Source of the DNA: a virus
Direction: 5' to 3' (one strand)
IMG/VR virus record: IMGVR_UViG_3300042444_000144
Span: 1-35,122 of that record
Length of the DNA stretch: 35,122 bases
Shown here: positions 21,624 through 29,820 of the stretch, in pieces
How positions within the stretch are numbered: the first letter of the stretch is position 1
Layout: each line of letters opens with the position of its first letter
The notes under the pieces: generated by a model
The model's input: only the letters and a program-made list of their open reading frames with translations
What the model was told of the DNA's origin: nothing
The model's database searches: none
Made by a program: the position numbers and the translations under genes

Positions 21624-22922
21624 TCAAGAAGCGTCAGCCTTCACGCCGGCGAGGTACTCGGCCTTGGCAACGCCAAAGTCGAAGTAGCCACGCATCTGCA
21701 CGCCCAGCGTGTTGAAGTCGGCTTCCGCCGTCTCCACCACGGGCGACTGCACGCCGTTGAGGAAGGCAACCTCCATCACCGGCATGTCAGCCGGCGACGC
21801 AAGCAGGTAGTAATCCTCGGCGCTGGACAGGTAGCTGGTCGAAACGACCTGATACCGACCGGCGAGCACGTTCACGTTGGGGCCAGCGGACGAACCGCCA
21901 ACCAGCAACGCCGAGCCCATGATCTCCGCAGCCGACAGTTCAATGTCGGACGGCACGAGCAGCACGCGGGGCTCGACGGCAACCGGGTTGCCATCGGGAT
22001 CCTTGAGCTTGCGGAACAGCGTGGCAATCGCCTTGAGGTTCGACAGGCTCAGAGCACCAGCCGTGGTCTTCTTGTTGCCACGGCCCGTGGTGAAGAACGC
22101 CGAGTCGTCTTGGAACGAAGCCCAGAAAACGTCATTCAACTTCAGAGCACCACCGCGACCGATACGCTGCGGAACCGCAGTCAGAGCACCGAGGTCATCG
22201 TTGATGAGGTCATTGCGAGTGACGCTCGTCATGATGCCGTAGGTCTCTGCCGAGATCGTCCGCGACTCGTCGCTGACGGCAGCGTTCTTGAGTTCGCCGC
22301 CAGGGGCGACCTTCTCAAACTTCATGCCGCCGTTGAGCCGGTAGCTCGTCAGCGCCTTGAAGTCGTTCACGCTACGCACCGACGAGATCGACCGCCACGA
22401 GCTTTCAACGCCGTTAAAGCCGGCGAGGAGGAACTTGTTGACGGTGCTGGACAGGATGCCGCTGATGCTGTGGGTCGCCCACGCCGCAGCGAGAATTGGA
22501 CGCAGAGTCGCAGCGGAGATCCGACGCGAGCCGGTGTAGCCGCCTTCCTCGGCAGCCGAGAGCAGCACTTCGCCGAGGCTCGTGGTCCGCTGGATCTTGC
22601 CAGCGGCTTCGAGGGTCTTGGCGTCGTACTGCTTCTCGACATTCGGCAGGCCGCCTTGGAGGGCGAACGCTGCCTCGATGACTTCGGGCGTGCGAGCGGT
22701 CGGCTGCGCCATGTGAACGGCAGGAGCCGCAGGACGCTCGTCGCGGGTGGCGATCAGCTTTTCCATGTCGGAAACTTTCTTTTCGTAGGTTGCGAGCCGA
22801 GCCAGGAGAGCCTCGTTGGCGTCCTGCTTGACTTCGTTCTCGGCCACCACGGCGACGCTCGCCGTGACTTCCACCGGCGTCTCGACGACGTCGGCAGGCT
22901 TCTCGCTGGCGTGGTCCGCCAT
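21624..22922 (-). CDS. Possible nested scaffold-capsid product from internal start
   Basis: In frame inside the protease-capsid gene, codon 179 is ATG (22922) with GAGGAG placed 6 bases upstream. Initiation there would give 432 residues lacking the protease: MADHASEKPADVVETPVEVT, the coiled scaffold region and the whole capsid domain. This would supply capsid subunits in excess of protease, comparable to the nested Nu3 in lambda. The strong ribosome binding site and domain-boundary place support it; translation has not been shown. Confidence 0.55.
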   Translation of the reverse strand: MADHASEKPADVVETPVEVTASVAVVAENEVKQDANEALLARLATYEKKVSDMEKLIATRDERPAAPAVHMAQPTARTPEVIEAAFALQGGLPNVEKQYDAKTLEAAGKIQRTTSLGEVLLSAAEEGGYTGSRRISAATLRPILAAAWATHSISGILSSTVNKFLLAGFNGVESSWRSISSVRSVNDFKALTSYRLNGGMKFEKVAPGGELKNAAVSDESRTISAETYGIMTSVTRNDLINDDLGALTAVPQRIGRGGALKLNDVFWASFQDDSAFFTTGRGNKKTTAGALSLSNLKAIATLFRKLKDPDGNPVAVEPRVLLVPSDIELSAAEIMGSALLVGGSSAGPNVNVLAGRYQVVSTSYLSSAEDYYLLASPADMPVMEVAFLNGVQSPVVETAEADFNTLGVQMRGYFDFGVAKAEYLAGVKADAS

Positions 22923-23456
22923 GACTGACTCCTCTGCCACCTCTTCGGCGGCAATGGCGACGCTGGTAGCTGCATCAGCGCCCAAGGTGACAAACGAAAC
23001 CTCACGCAGCGATGAGGCTTTGACGACTCGCACTGGCCCGATGTGGGCAGTGCCGTTGACGGTGGTGACGCCTTCAGCGTCAATCTTCTGGTGCCGCCTG
23101 ACATCAGCACCAACGCTCGCCTGAAACTGGTAGCCAGCGGCACCAAGAGCGGCGACCTGACGTGCGTTCTCGTTGTCGGCCAGGATCTCGCCTTCAACGA
23201 TGATCTGCCCGGCTTCGATAAACGGGCGACCCTGCCCGACGATGGAACCAAGTGCGTAGTCGTGACCGACCACCACGGGCACAGTCGCCGGCAGCTGCAT
23301 GCCAGCCATGTCGATCACGACAGGCTCGCGGCTCCAGCCCTGACGGATAGGAGCACCCGTGTAGGCGACGATCCTGAACTTCTTGCCAGCCGGTGCCGAT
23401 TCGCCGTCGGCGGCTTGCAGAAACGTGACGCCAGAATCCAACTTGATTGCGTTCAC
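21624..23456 (-). CDS. Prohead protease - major capsid protein fusion
   Basis: A 610-residue protein that joins two functions. Residues about 25-165 are a prohead protease domain: VVVGHDYALGSIVGQGRPFI (H65-D66), IIVEGEI, YQFQASVGADV (S114 in ASVGA) and LREVSFVTLGADAAT. Residues about 180-250 are charged and helical (NEALLARLATYEKKVSDMEK), a scaffold-like delta domain. Residues about 255-610 are the capsid shell: RPILAAAWATHSISGI, SVRSVNDFKALTSYRLNGGM, EKVAPGGELKNA, SVTRNDLINDDLGALTAVPQ and LNDVFWASFQD, which resembles Mu gpT-type head subunits. The protease would cut scaffold and fusion linkers during head maturation. An internal start is annotated separately. The start overlaps the portal gene stop by ATGA. 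Confidence 0.88.
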   Translation of the reverse strand: MNAIKLDSGVTFLQAADGESAPAGKKFRIVAYTGAPIRQGWSREPVVIDMAGMQLPATVPVVVGHDYALGSIVGQGRPFIEAGQIIVEGEILADNENARQVAALGAAGYQFQASVGADVRRHQKIDAEGVTTVNGTAHIGPVRVVKASSLREVSFVTLGADAATSVAIAAEEVAEESVMADHASEKPADVVETPVEVTASVAVVAENEVKQDANEALLARLATYEKKVSDMEKLIATRDERPAAPAVHMAQPTARTPEVIEAAFALQGGLPNVEKQYDAKTLEAAGKIQRTTSLGEVLLSAAEEGGYTGSRRISAATLRPILAAAWATHSISGILSSTVNKFLLAGFNGVESSWRSISSVRSVNDFKALTSYRLNGGMKFEKVAPGGELKNAAVSDESRTISAETYGIMTSVTRNDLINDDLGALTAVPQRIGRGGALKLNDVFWASFQDDSAFFTTGRGNKKTTAGALSLSNLKAIATLFRKLKDPDGNPVAVEPRVLLVPSDIELSAAEIMGSALLVGGSSAGPNVNVLAGRYQVVSTSYLSSAEDYYLLASPADMPVMEVAFLNGVQSPVVETAEADFNTLGVQMRGYFDFGVAKAEYLAGVKADAS

Positions 23457-24901
23457 TCTTTGGCTCCCATTGGTTCGCCGTTCTCGTCGAGCGTTCCGCC
23501 GTAGTTCGTTTCCGGCGTGAAGTCAACGAAGAGGTTGAGTTCCTTCATCAGCGCCACCTCGGCGGCACGCTGACGCAGTTCGACATCCCACTGCTTGCCT
23601 TGCTTGGCGTATTCAGTCGCCAGCGTTGTCGTGTGCGTGCGGAGCCGAGTCTCTGCCGCGTTGGCTTCCTTGGACGGGTCAACGTGTTCCTTGCCGTCCC
23701 ACTGCCACGACCATTCCCATTCCGAGAACGGCGGCAGTCCATCGGGAAGCACGCCAGCCAGCGCGGCTTCGTTCACCCAAGCGGCAAGCAGACGGTCGAG
23801 CATCACACGCTCAAGATCGTCACGCATGATTTTCTGCGTAGTCGCATAGACTTGGTGATCCATGCGACCGCTTGCGTAGTTGTACGACGACGAATCCAAC
23901 GCAGCGATATTGAAAGGCAGCTGCAAGCAGCGACCGATCTCGTTCAGAATCTCACGCTTAAACATCGCGTACGTGGATGTCGGCTGCTCTGCCTTGAGTT
24001 GCTCGAAAGTCCAGCCGTCTGGCAGCGTGACCATCGTTCTTTTTTCGATGGGCATCTCAGCAAACGCTTCGACCTCGTCCACCTCGGCGGCAGGCGAGTT
24101 CGTCCGCAGGAATCCAGCGAAGTCGGCAGCAGTCTCGGCGGCAGCACAGACAGCCTCGGTGTAGCGGCGAAGCTGTGCAAAGAGCTTCAACGCCGGCGCC
24201 ACCTCGGGAAGCCCGCGATGCTGGCCGGGCCGCAGAGGGCGGAACCAATGCACAATCTGCGCTGCCGGCACACGCTGGTACTCAAGAGCGTTGATCCTGA
24301 AGTTTGCGCCGGGGTGGTAGTTCAGCACCCGGTACGCAACGACGTTGCCGATTGCGTCAAACTCCAGACCATCGACGGTCGAGCCATCCGGCGAAACGCT
24401 TGGGCTCACCGGGTTGACCGGCTCGCTCACCATCTCTGCCTCGACCAGCCGCACGTCAAGCTGCACGCCAGGGAGGCGAGGGTTGGTGATCATCATGGCG
24501 AACGCTTCGCCGTCAACGACGAGAGCCTCACGCATTGTGCGGAGCTTGGCGGCTAGATCGACCTGCCACGTCCAGTTAAAAAACGCCTTCTCGGCAACGC
24601 GGGCAGACTCGGAATCGTCAAGTAGTTGCAGCCGTGGCCCGGTGCCGACAAGGTCGTTAGCGAGTGTCGCCGACATCCCGGCGAGGTATGAGTTGCTGGT
24701 TCGCTCGTAGCGAGCGCGGTTCCGCATCGTGCGCCGCTTCTCAGGAGACAGTGCGGTATCGGCAGCGAAGGCGTCAGCGGCTGACCAGTGGCGGTAGTCG
24801 TCGCCCCTCTCGGCAGCGTCAAACTTTGCACGGACACGCACCGGCACCGCCGCCGGCTGCGGCCTGTTGCCTCGCGTGAACAGGTTGCCCAACAGTCCCA
24901 C
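23453..24901 (-). CDS. Portal protein (lambda gpB-type)
   Basis: A 482-residue protein starting at a GTG in a TAGTG junction. Conserved-looking portal parts are LSPEKRRTMRNRARYERTSN, LAGMSATLANDLVGTGPRLQ, FFNWTWQVDLAAKLRTMREA, VVDGEAFAMMITNP, IVHWFRPLRPGQHRGLPEVA and INLAALDSS-like INIAALDSSSYNYASGRMDH. This is the lambda-family portal that forms the dodecameric ring at the head vertex, the gate for DNA. It lies between gpW and the protease-capsid gene, the standard order in lambda-like heads. Confidence 0.93.
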   Translation of the reverse strand: MGLLGNLFTRGNRPQPAAVPVRVRAKFDAAERGDDYRHWSAADAFAADTALSPEKRRTMRNRARYERTSNSYLAGMSATLANDLVGTGPRLQLLDDSESARVAEKAFFNWTWQVDLAAKLRTMREALVVDGEAFAMMITNPRLPGVQLDVRLVEAEMVSEPVNPVSPSVSPDGSTVDGLEFDAIGNVVAYRVLNYHPGANFRINALEYQRVPAAQIVHWFRPLRPGQHRGLPEVAPALKLFAQLRRYTEAVCAAAETAADFAGFLRTNSPAAEVDEVEAFAEMPIEKRTMVTLPDGWTFEQLKAEQPTSTYAMFKREILNEIGRCLQLPFNIAALDSSSYNYASGRMDHQVYATTQKIMRDDLERVMLDRLLAAWVNEAALAGVLPDGLPPFSEWEWSWQWDGKEHVDPSKEANAAETRLRTHTTTLATEYAKQGKQWDVELRQRAAEVALMKELNLFVDFTPETNYGGTLDENGEPMGAKE

Positions 24902-25104
24902 TAGATCGTCCCTGGAGGCGTGAGCTTGTTGAACCGCAGTCCACGCCGCGTGTTGCTGCCCGTACTCGCAGCCTTCGCCGCGAGGTACTTGTCAGCCTCA
25001 ATCATTGAGGCGACATCCTGTGCCTCGACTTCGCCTGCGTCGGTGCGGACCCGCTTGGGACCGGATGCCGTCTCGGCAATCTTTGCGCGTAGTTCGTCGC
25101 TCAT
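24901..25104 (-). CDS. gpW-like head-tail connector
   Basis: A 67-residue protein: DELRAKIAETASGPKRVRTD, GEVEAQDVASMIEADKYLAA and a C-terminal GLRFNKLTPPGTI. The V..QD..SMI.ADKYLAA and the closing LRF.KL.PPG pattern fit the gpW family, which joins the head-completion ring below the portal and is needed for tail attachment. Placement between large terminase and portal supports this. Confidence 0.85.
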   Translation of the reverse strand: MSDELRAKIAETASGPKRVRTDAGEVEAQDVASMIEADKYLAAKAASTGSNTRRGLRFNKLTPPGTI

Positions 25105-25137
25105 GCGTCAGACGCTACGGGAAGCACCGGCAATCAC

Positions 25138-25153
25138 AGACCGGGTATGCCGT
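25138..25153 (-). promoter_or_regulatory. Intergenic motif ACGGCATACCCGGTCT, copy A
   Basis: Read on the minus strand it lies right at the stop of the gene at 25153-25569 and 34 bases before the gpW-like ATG. The 16 bases are identical to 11927-11942, with a variant at 17780. It sits in the only gap between terminase and the head genes. Confidence 0.5.
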
Positions 25154-25569
25154 CAGACTTCGGCCCATTCAGAGCCGCGACGCTCGAAGAGCACGACGTC
25201 TGCCACGCCTAGCTTGCGGGCGATGTCTGCCGTGAACGGCGAGAACACCGCAAGCGGCTTGGCTGCGTCAATCACGCCAGCCGACAGAAGGAACGCAGTG
25301 AGTGCCGTCGCCTTGCCGGTCTGCCGATAGCGTTCCTCGACGTACTGCTCAAGCGTCTGCATGCCACGCCATACGTGCGAGCACGCCCAAGCCAGCATCG
25401 CACCGTCAGCGTGCCAGACGGCGACCGGCGTGCAACTGCTTGCGTCACCCTCAAGCACCTGAGCAACCTCAAGCTGAAACTCGCTCGACGGCTTCGTCAG
25501 CCTGGAGCGGATCGCCAGCATGTCACGAGGGTCAAGCCCGTCAATGGTGGTGAGTGTGATCTGGTTCAT
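25153..25569 (-). CDS. Hypothetical protein, possible GNAT-like fold
   Basis: A 138-residue protein: TIDGLDPRDMLAIRSRL, FQLEVAQVLEGDASSCTPVA, VWHADGAMLAWACSHVW, EERYRQTGKATALTAFLLSA and ADIARKLGVADVVLF. The order, a strand with AVWHADGAMLAWA, a helix after Y..TGKATAL, and a final IARKLGV strand, resembles the beta-alpha layout of GNAT acyltransferases seen in some phage packaging regions. The acetyl-CoA binding loop is not convincing, so this is a fold guess. It overlaps the terminase stop as ATGA. Confidence 0.6.
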   Translation of the reverse strand: MNQITLTTIDGLDPRDMLAIRSRLTKPSSEFQLEVAQVLEGDASSCTPVAVWHADGAMLAWACSHVWRGMQTLEQYVEERYRQTGKATALTAFLLSAGVIDAAKPLAVFSPFTADIARKLGVADVVLFERRGSEWAEV

Positions 25570-27665
25570 TTGAGACGCTTTACCTGAATGATCTTTTTCC
25601 CGTTTGAATTCGTCGGGATTGTCACCTTTTTCCGCTGGCGTCCACCCGCCTCAGTCGCCACGGGCTGCACGCCGGCAATCGACGCCGCCACCGCAGACCC
25701 AACGAGACAGTCCCACCAGTGATTCTCGCGGCGGTTGTCTAGCTTCCATTCGTCAACGACTCGCCCGCGTGCCTCAGTGCGAACCGGGTATTCGCTGGTC
25801 AGGTGCTCGATGAGCATGTCGTGCTCGCCGGCGTGCAGCGTGATCGCCTCTGGGTCGCCCATCGCCAGCCGCAGCCGAGCCGCGCTGAACGTCTTCCAGA
25901 AGTTCGTGTCGTAGACGCCGTAGCGTTGATTCGTCGCCGTCTGCCGCATGACCCAGTTCAGCCCGATCTTCTCGCCTCGCCCCTTCTTCTCGGTCAAGCT
26001 GCCACCGCTGGCACCAATGCCCTTGCCGTGAGATGGCAACAACATCGCCGCAAACGTCGAACGACGGCAGAACGTCCGCACCGTCTCAGTGGACTGCCCC
26101 CAGTTGGCGTCAACGAGCACCTGACGCACTCGCATGGCGACGCCGTCTTCACGCATCCAATCCTTGCCGAGAAGAATCTGCGTCAGCGACTCCAAGCCAG
26201 CCGACAGCGCCGCCTCGAACCCGGCACCCTTGGCAGAAAGTGCCAAAGTCTTCTTGGCGTTCTTCGCCTCGAAGAACGTAGACGCTTGGTCGGGATAGGT
26301 GCCGTATGCCACGACGTGACCGCCGAACGAATCGCCCCACGATGCGACCAGCCAGTAAAGAAGTTTGTCCTGCACGTCGATGAACGCCGTGAGTGTCTGG
26401 TGGGAAAGTGGGACAGTCCCACGCGAGAGCGTCAACGCACGAGCGGCGAGCGCCCGCTTGTCGAGTTTCTCGGACGAGATGTCATCCGCCAGCGGTGCGT
26501 TTTGGTACTCCGCTTGGAACGCACTCTCGCCACGGTCAATCCGTAGATTCCACGCATGCTGTATCGCCGTCAGTTCGTCGTCGTGCTTCCGTTCCGGCCA
26601 CGCCACCCGAGACCCGGCGTCCATCGTCGCCTGATTCGCCCGATAGAAGGCGTCAGCCGCCGCAGTGCCTTCACCGCTACGCTGCCCCTCTCGACGCATC
26701 TCGGAATACTGGCCCCACAGTTCATCCGCCGTCGGCCACTCGTAGATCAACTTCGTACGCTCGCCTTGCCACGACGGGTGCCGCATGCGGTCCAGCAGCC
26801 GGTCAGCCAGGTCGTCGGGACGAATGACCGTGATGGTCGCCAAGCCAGCGATCTTCGCGCCCGGCCCGGCGAGCCCGAGGATGGCACCGGAAAGGATGCG
26901 TTCACGGGTGGCGACCTGCGACGGCGACGCTGACGACTCGTCAGTCTGTGGGTCGTCGATCAGCACAAGAGACGGTCTCACTGTTTTTCCGTCTGCGCAA
27001 ATGTGCTGCGCACCTCGTATGCGGCCTGTAATGCCAGCTACGCGAACAGCTGCACCCGCTGAAGGCGCACCAGGAATCCATGCTAGGGTGATCTGGTCTG
27101 CGGTCCACTCCAGCTGCGTAGGCTCGCCTTGGTACGTCTGGCCTTTGGCTCTCTGGCTAATTCGCTCAAGGGCACGGATCGGAAAGCACGCCTCTGGGAA
27201 ATCCTCCAAAAGCAGGTCGTTTGTTTCTAGGTGAGCCTTGACGATGTCGAGCATCTGACAAGCTATGGATTGATCCGCACCGACCAGCATTACGAAAGAG
27301 CGGTGCCCGTACAGCATTGCCCAGATGCACGCCCAGATCGACAGCGTGCTCTTGCCAGACCCACGGGGCATGGCGAAGGCGAACAACTCGCCACGCAGCA
27401 CAGCCGCCTCAATCTTGGCGATAGCCGTCAGATGGTCAGCGGACCACGCCAACGGAAAGGATTCAGTGCCGTACGTTTCGCAAAACTGCTGGAAAGAGTT
27501 TCGGCATGAGTCTCTGCGTTTGTGGTTTGCAACGGCGGGAAGGTCGCCAATGTCTCTGGCGGTGTTGTGAACTTCTCTGGATCGGTGCCCCGCCCGCACA
27601 TTCTCTTTTTGGTGCCTGAGGCGAGCGGCGTCCTCGCGTTGCGATCTAGCTGAGTTTTTGGGCAT
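25566..27665 (-). CDS. terL: Large terminase subunit, GpA type
   Basis: A 699-residue packaging motor. The ATPase part has a Walker A loop MPRGSGKST (99-107), a Walker B strand LVLIDDPQ (233-240, D237 D238) and a coupling-type stretch after it. The nuclease part shows acidic residues at TAFIDVQDKLL, QVLVDANWGQS and a final WDCLVGSAVAA, the three-site pattern of phage terminase RNase-H-like nucleases. Overall it fits the GpA terminase family. The first 55 residues are basic and charged. The ATG at 27665 is fixed by an upstream in-frame TGA; there is no clear Shine-Dalgarno sequence. No small terminase is recognisable just before it. Confidence 0.93.
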   Translation of the reverse strand: MPKNSARSQREDAARLRHQKENVRAGHRSREVHNTARDIGDLPAVANHKRRDSCRNSFQQFCETYGTESFPLAWSADHLTAIAKIEAAVLRGELFAFAMPRGSGKSTLSIWACIWAMLYGHRSFVMLVGADQSIACQMLDIVKAHLETNDLLLEDFPEACFPIRALERISQRAKGQTYQGEPTQLEWTADQITLAWIPGAPSAGAAVRVAGITGRIRGAQHICADGKTVRPSLVLIDDPQTDESSASPSQVATRERILSGAILGLAGPGAKIAGLATITVIRPDDLADRLLDRMRHPSWQGERTKLIYEWPTADELWGQYSEMRREGQRSGEGTAAADAFYRANQATMDAGSRVAWPERKHDDELTAIQHAWNLRIDRGESAFQAEYQNAPLADDISSEKLDKRALAARALTLSRGTVPLSHQTLTAFIDVQDKLLYWLVASWGDSFGGHVVAYGTYPDQASTFFEAKNAKKTLALSAKGAGFEAALSAGLESLTQILLGKDWMREDGVAMRVRQVLVDANWGQSTETVRTFCRRSTFAAMLLPSHGKGIGASGGSLTEKKGRGEKIGLNWVMRQTATNQRYGVYDTNFWKTFSAARLRLAMGDPEAITLHAGEHDMLIEHLTSEYPVRTEARGRVVDEWKLDNRRENHWWDCLVGSAVAASIAGVQPVATEAGGRQRKKVTIPTNSNGKKIIQVKRLK

Positions 27666-27793
27666 AAAAAATAGGGGGCATGCGGGCCGGAAACAGTGTC
27701 ATAAAAGGCAAGCTCGCGTATGAGGCTTCCGCTGAAAACCCGGCAAAGTACCTTTTCATTGCCGCCCTGTTGGGGGGTCTCCGTAGCAATCTG
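27666..27793 (-). other. 128-base gap before the terminase gene
   Basis: The largest gap in the window. It contains no convincing gene; a short frame through it has poor composition. At its right edge, CGTAGCA-ATC-TGCTACG (27782-27798) can form a 7-bp hairpin that includes the HNH stop codon. On the minus strand the hairpin is followed by GGAGACCCCCC, not by a U-run. The gap could hold the terminase promoter or a packaging (cos/pac) signal; neither is shown by sequence. Confidence 0.4.
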
Positions 27794-29134
27794 CTACGCA
27801 AAAAGCCGCTGTTTTGGCCGACCGCCAAGCGATCCGCCGTTGACGCAAGACTCTCTTTTCCCCGCGACAGACAGATCTAGTCTGTGTGGCGTTCGACTTG
27901 CCACAAACTCATGGAGTTTGTCCAACGCATAAAAGCGGTGGCCTTTTGGCTTATCAGATGCCTTGAAAAACTCTGGCTTCTTCTCGCACCCATCCCAATT
28001 CCGCGTAGCCCACTTCTTAAGTCGTGTCAAAGACACGCCGATGATTTCTGCTGCTTCTTTGCTATCAGCGGCGTATACCAATGCCCCATTCCCTGAGACG
28101 GCTTGCTGGAGCCTCCCAGCCTCAACTAATTCATCAATAGCGGCGACAACGATTTGCTCTGGTTTGTTGTCAGAAACAACTGCTTCAATGATGTCGCATG
28201 GAGCCATTCCGCGCACGCCTGCCTCTTTGGCGACAAACAGAACTGCTGCACGATCCTGCGAGCATGGCGCTCGAAGCAGCGAGGCTTTTGGCCGATATGC
28301 AGGCGCATCGTCGCGCACGGCAAGTTGTATGCCGTTGTCGTCTACGATTTGGCAAAATCGCACGAAACAAATAGACGACTCTATTGTCTCGACCATCTTC
28401 TCATTTACGAGACGCCACCAATCTTTCTTTGTCCTCATGGCACTAGCAGTAGACGACACGACATCAAACACAAGCGAGACCTTTTGCGAGGCACGCCACG
28501 AAGCGCCCCTCCACCCAATGCGACGCAATTCCTTGGCAACAAGCTGCGAACAGCAATCGTATTCGGTGCCGTGAATTGCTTCGCAGGCCTCACGCACCGT
28601 AAGTGATTGCCGCCGCCTGTCAAAAAGCTTTTTCAGAGCATCCGCACGAAGCTCCGACTTTGTTTTAAAAGCCCCAGTTACGCTGATTGCCTTTCTAATC
28701 GGAAATCCATTGCTCGCTTGGACTGCAACAGCGTTGACGTAGTTCGTTAGCTCGATTCTGTGCCGGCGGCATGTTTCCTTCACGGAGTTGCATGTCTTGC
28801 AAATCCACTGAACATTCGAGATGGCTGCACTTGGTCCAAACGAATGCGGCTGCCTGGCGATGACAGCGGCGAGTTTCGCCCTGTGGTTTGCTTCGACAAT
28901 GTGATCAAGCTGTATCGATTTCGTTGTCAAAGCTACAGCGCAGCAACAGCATCTGCCCTGCTGCTTGTAGTAAAGGTCCAGCAAGTCAGAAGCCCGCAGA
29001 CGCTCTGGCTCTTCGCATGTCCTCGCGTTGCTGTTGTTTTGCGATGCACGGGACGTGCAAATCTTCTCGATTTCATGCTCGCTAATCAGCACGTCAACCA
29101 AGCTCTCGCTTGATTGGGTCTTTGTGTTGTCCAT
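27794..29134 (-). CDS. HNH endonuclease with two C-terminal DNA-binding-like domains
   Basis: A 446-residue protein. The HNH domain is at about 45-125: zinc cysteines C62-C65 and C112-C115, the LDHI core with D77-H78, N107 and ICKTCNSVK. The rest is larger than a plain HNH nuclease: a helical middle, a winged-helix-like stretch at about 296-345 (APCDIIEAVVSDNK, ELVEAGRLQQAV), and at about 357-412 a MerR/excisionase-like helix-turn-helix (SKEAAEIIGVSLTRLKKWAT ... GHRFYALDKLHEF). A GAAAGGA ribosome binding site precedes the ATG. Its DNA is clearly more A/T-rich than the neighbours, pointing to recent gain. It may be a homing-type nuclease, or, lying upstream of terminase, help packaging. Confidence 0.82.
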   Translation of the reverse strand: MDNTKTQSSESLVDVLISEHEIEKICTSRASQNNSNARTCEEPERLRASDLLDLYYKQQGRCCCCAVALTTKSIQLDHIVEANHRAKLAAVIARQPHSFGPSAAISNVQWICKTCNSVKETCRRHRIELTNYVNAVAVQASNGFPIRKAISVTGAFKTKSELRADALKKLFDRRRQSLTVREACEAIHGTEYDCCSQLVAKELRRIGWRGASWRASQKVSLVFDVVSSTASAMRTKKDWWRLVNEKMVETIESSICFVRFCQIVDDNGIQLAVRDDAPAYRPKASLLRAPCSQDRAAVLFVAKEAGVRGMAPCDIIEAVVSDNKPEQIVVAAIDELVEAGRLQQAVSGNGALVYAADSKEAAEIIGVSLTRLKKWATRNWDGCEKKPEFFKASDKPKGHRFYALDKLHEFVASRTPHRLDLSVAGKRESCVNGGSLGGRPKQRLFA

Positions 29135-29168
29135 AGGTGAATCCTTTCGCCATTGGTTGTACGGCGGG

Positions 29169-29174
29169 TGTCAA
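29169..29174 (-). promoter_or_regulatory. TTGACA element before the HNH gene
   Basis: TTTGACACCCGCCGTACAACC stands about 35 bases before the HNH ATG in the 50-base gap after RusA. It shares TTGACAC with the elements at 3229 and 30186. The element lacks a typical -10 box at standard spacing. Confidence 0.3.
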
Positions 29175-29184
29175 ATCTTTTTTG

Positions 29185-29595
29185 CTACTGCACCCTCACC
29201 GTCGTTCTCGCCTCATCGCCATAGCTCTTCTCCACGACAAGTCGCTGCACAAGCGTGTCATCAAGCCACACGATTAACGCCAACGCATCGAGCACACCCT
29301 TGGCTATGTTGTCGCAGTCAGGTCGTGGAAGCTTCGGTGCTGTTGGCTTCACACCACGCTTCGTCATGTGTGACTTCGGTCGTGCGAACACAGCGTCGAT
29401 GACGACGCTTACTGGCTCTGACGTCGGCTCTGCGTCGCCCATCGCTTCTATCGCACTTTGCGATATTGCTTTTCGGTAGTCGTTGATCGGATGCTTCTTC
29501 GGCGTGTACGCATGCGCGAACTTGCCGCGAGTCGTGATGCGTGCCCGTGGCTGCGGCACTGGATCGCCTGCGACGCTGAACGTGATCGGCTTCAT
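29185..29595 (-). CDS. rusA: RusA-type Holliday junction resolvase
   Basis: A 136-residue endonuclease. It begins MKPITFSVAGDPVPQPRARI, a typical RusA opening, and has PRPDCDNIAKGVLDALALIV with D93, D95 and D103, followed by WLDD (D112), the acidic set that binds magnesium in RusA. It cuts four-way DNA junctions arising in recombination or replication and may resolve branched DNA before packaging. The gap to the gene before it is 21 bases. Length fits the family (about 120-140). Confidence 0.92.
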   Translation of the reverse strand: MKPITFSVAGDPVPQPRARITTRGKFAHAYTPKKHPINDYRKAISQSAIEAMGDAEPTSEPVSVVIDAVFARPKSHMTKRGVKPTAPKLPRPDCDNIAKGVLDALALIVWLDDTLVQRLVVEKSYGDEARTTVRVQ

Positions 29596-29614
29596 GCACG
29601 CAGCATCGCACCCG

Positions 29615-29620
29615 CGTCAA
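29615..29620 (-). promoter_or_regulatory. TTGACG element before rusA
   Basis: CTTGACGCGGGTGCGATGCT lies in the 21-base gap before RusA. The stop codon of the upstream gene is the TGA of this element. Like the other TTGAC sites it is candidate regulatory DNA only. Confidence 0.25.
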
Positions 29621-29820
29621 GCAAACCACGACGAGTGGATGATTTCGTAGTGCCGCATCACCTGCCGCACATAGTTCCCCTCGTGTATCTCGTCCAGCGC
29701 GTACGCATGAATGACCGCACCATTGGCGAGGTAGTAAATGGCGACGCCCACTTGGACGGGCCGCAAAGCGCCGTCCAGTGGGCCGCCGAGAAACTCAACC
29801 GTGATCCAGTGCGTGCTCAT
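29617..29820 (-). CDS. Small phage hypothetical protein (GGPLDG type)
   Basis: A 67-residue protein from ATG 29820, which overlaps the secreted-protein gene by ATGA. It reads MSTHWITVEFLGGPLDGALR, then AIYYLANGAVIHAYALDEIH and a C-terminal RQVMRHYEIIHSSWFA. Short proteins with a F.GGPLDG motif followed by a tyrosine-rich beta strand are frequent in phage early regions; no activity is known to me. Confidence 0.72.
   Translation of the reverse strand: MSTHWITVEFLGGPLDGALRPVQVGVAIYYLANGAVIHAYALDEIHEGNYVRQVMRHYEIIHSSWFA

Noticed and set aside
21615-22928. 437-residue plus-strand frame over the capsid gene
   Set aside because: It is the antisense of the protease-capsid gene, with histidine- and arginine-rich composition typical of shadows.
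27782-27798. 7-bp hairpin after the HNH gene as a terminator
   Set aside because: The stem is short and on the minus strand no U-run follows.
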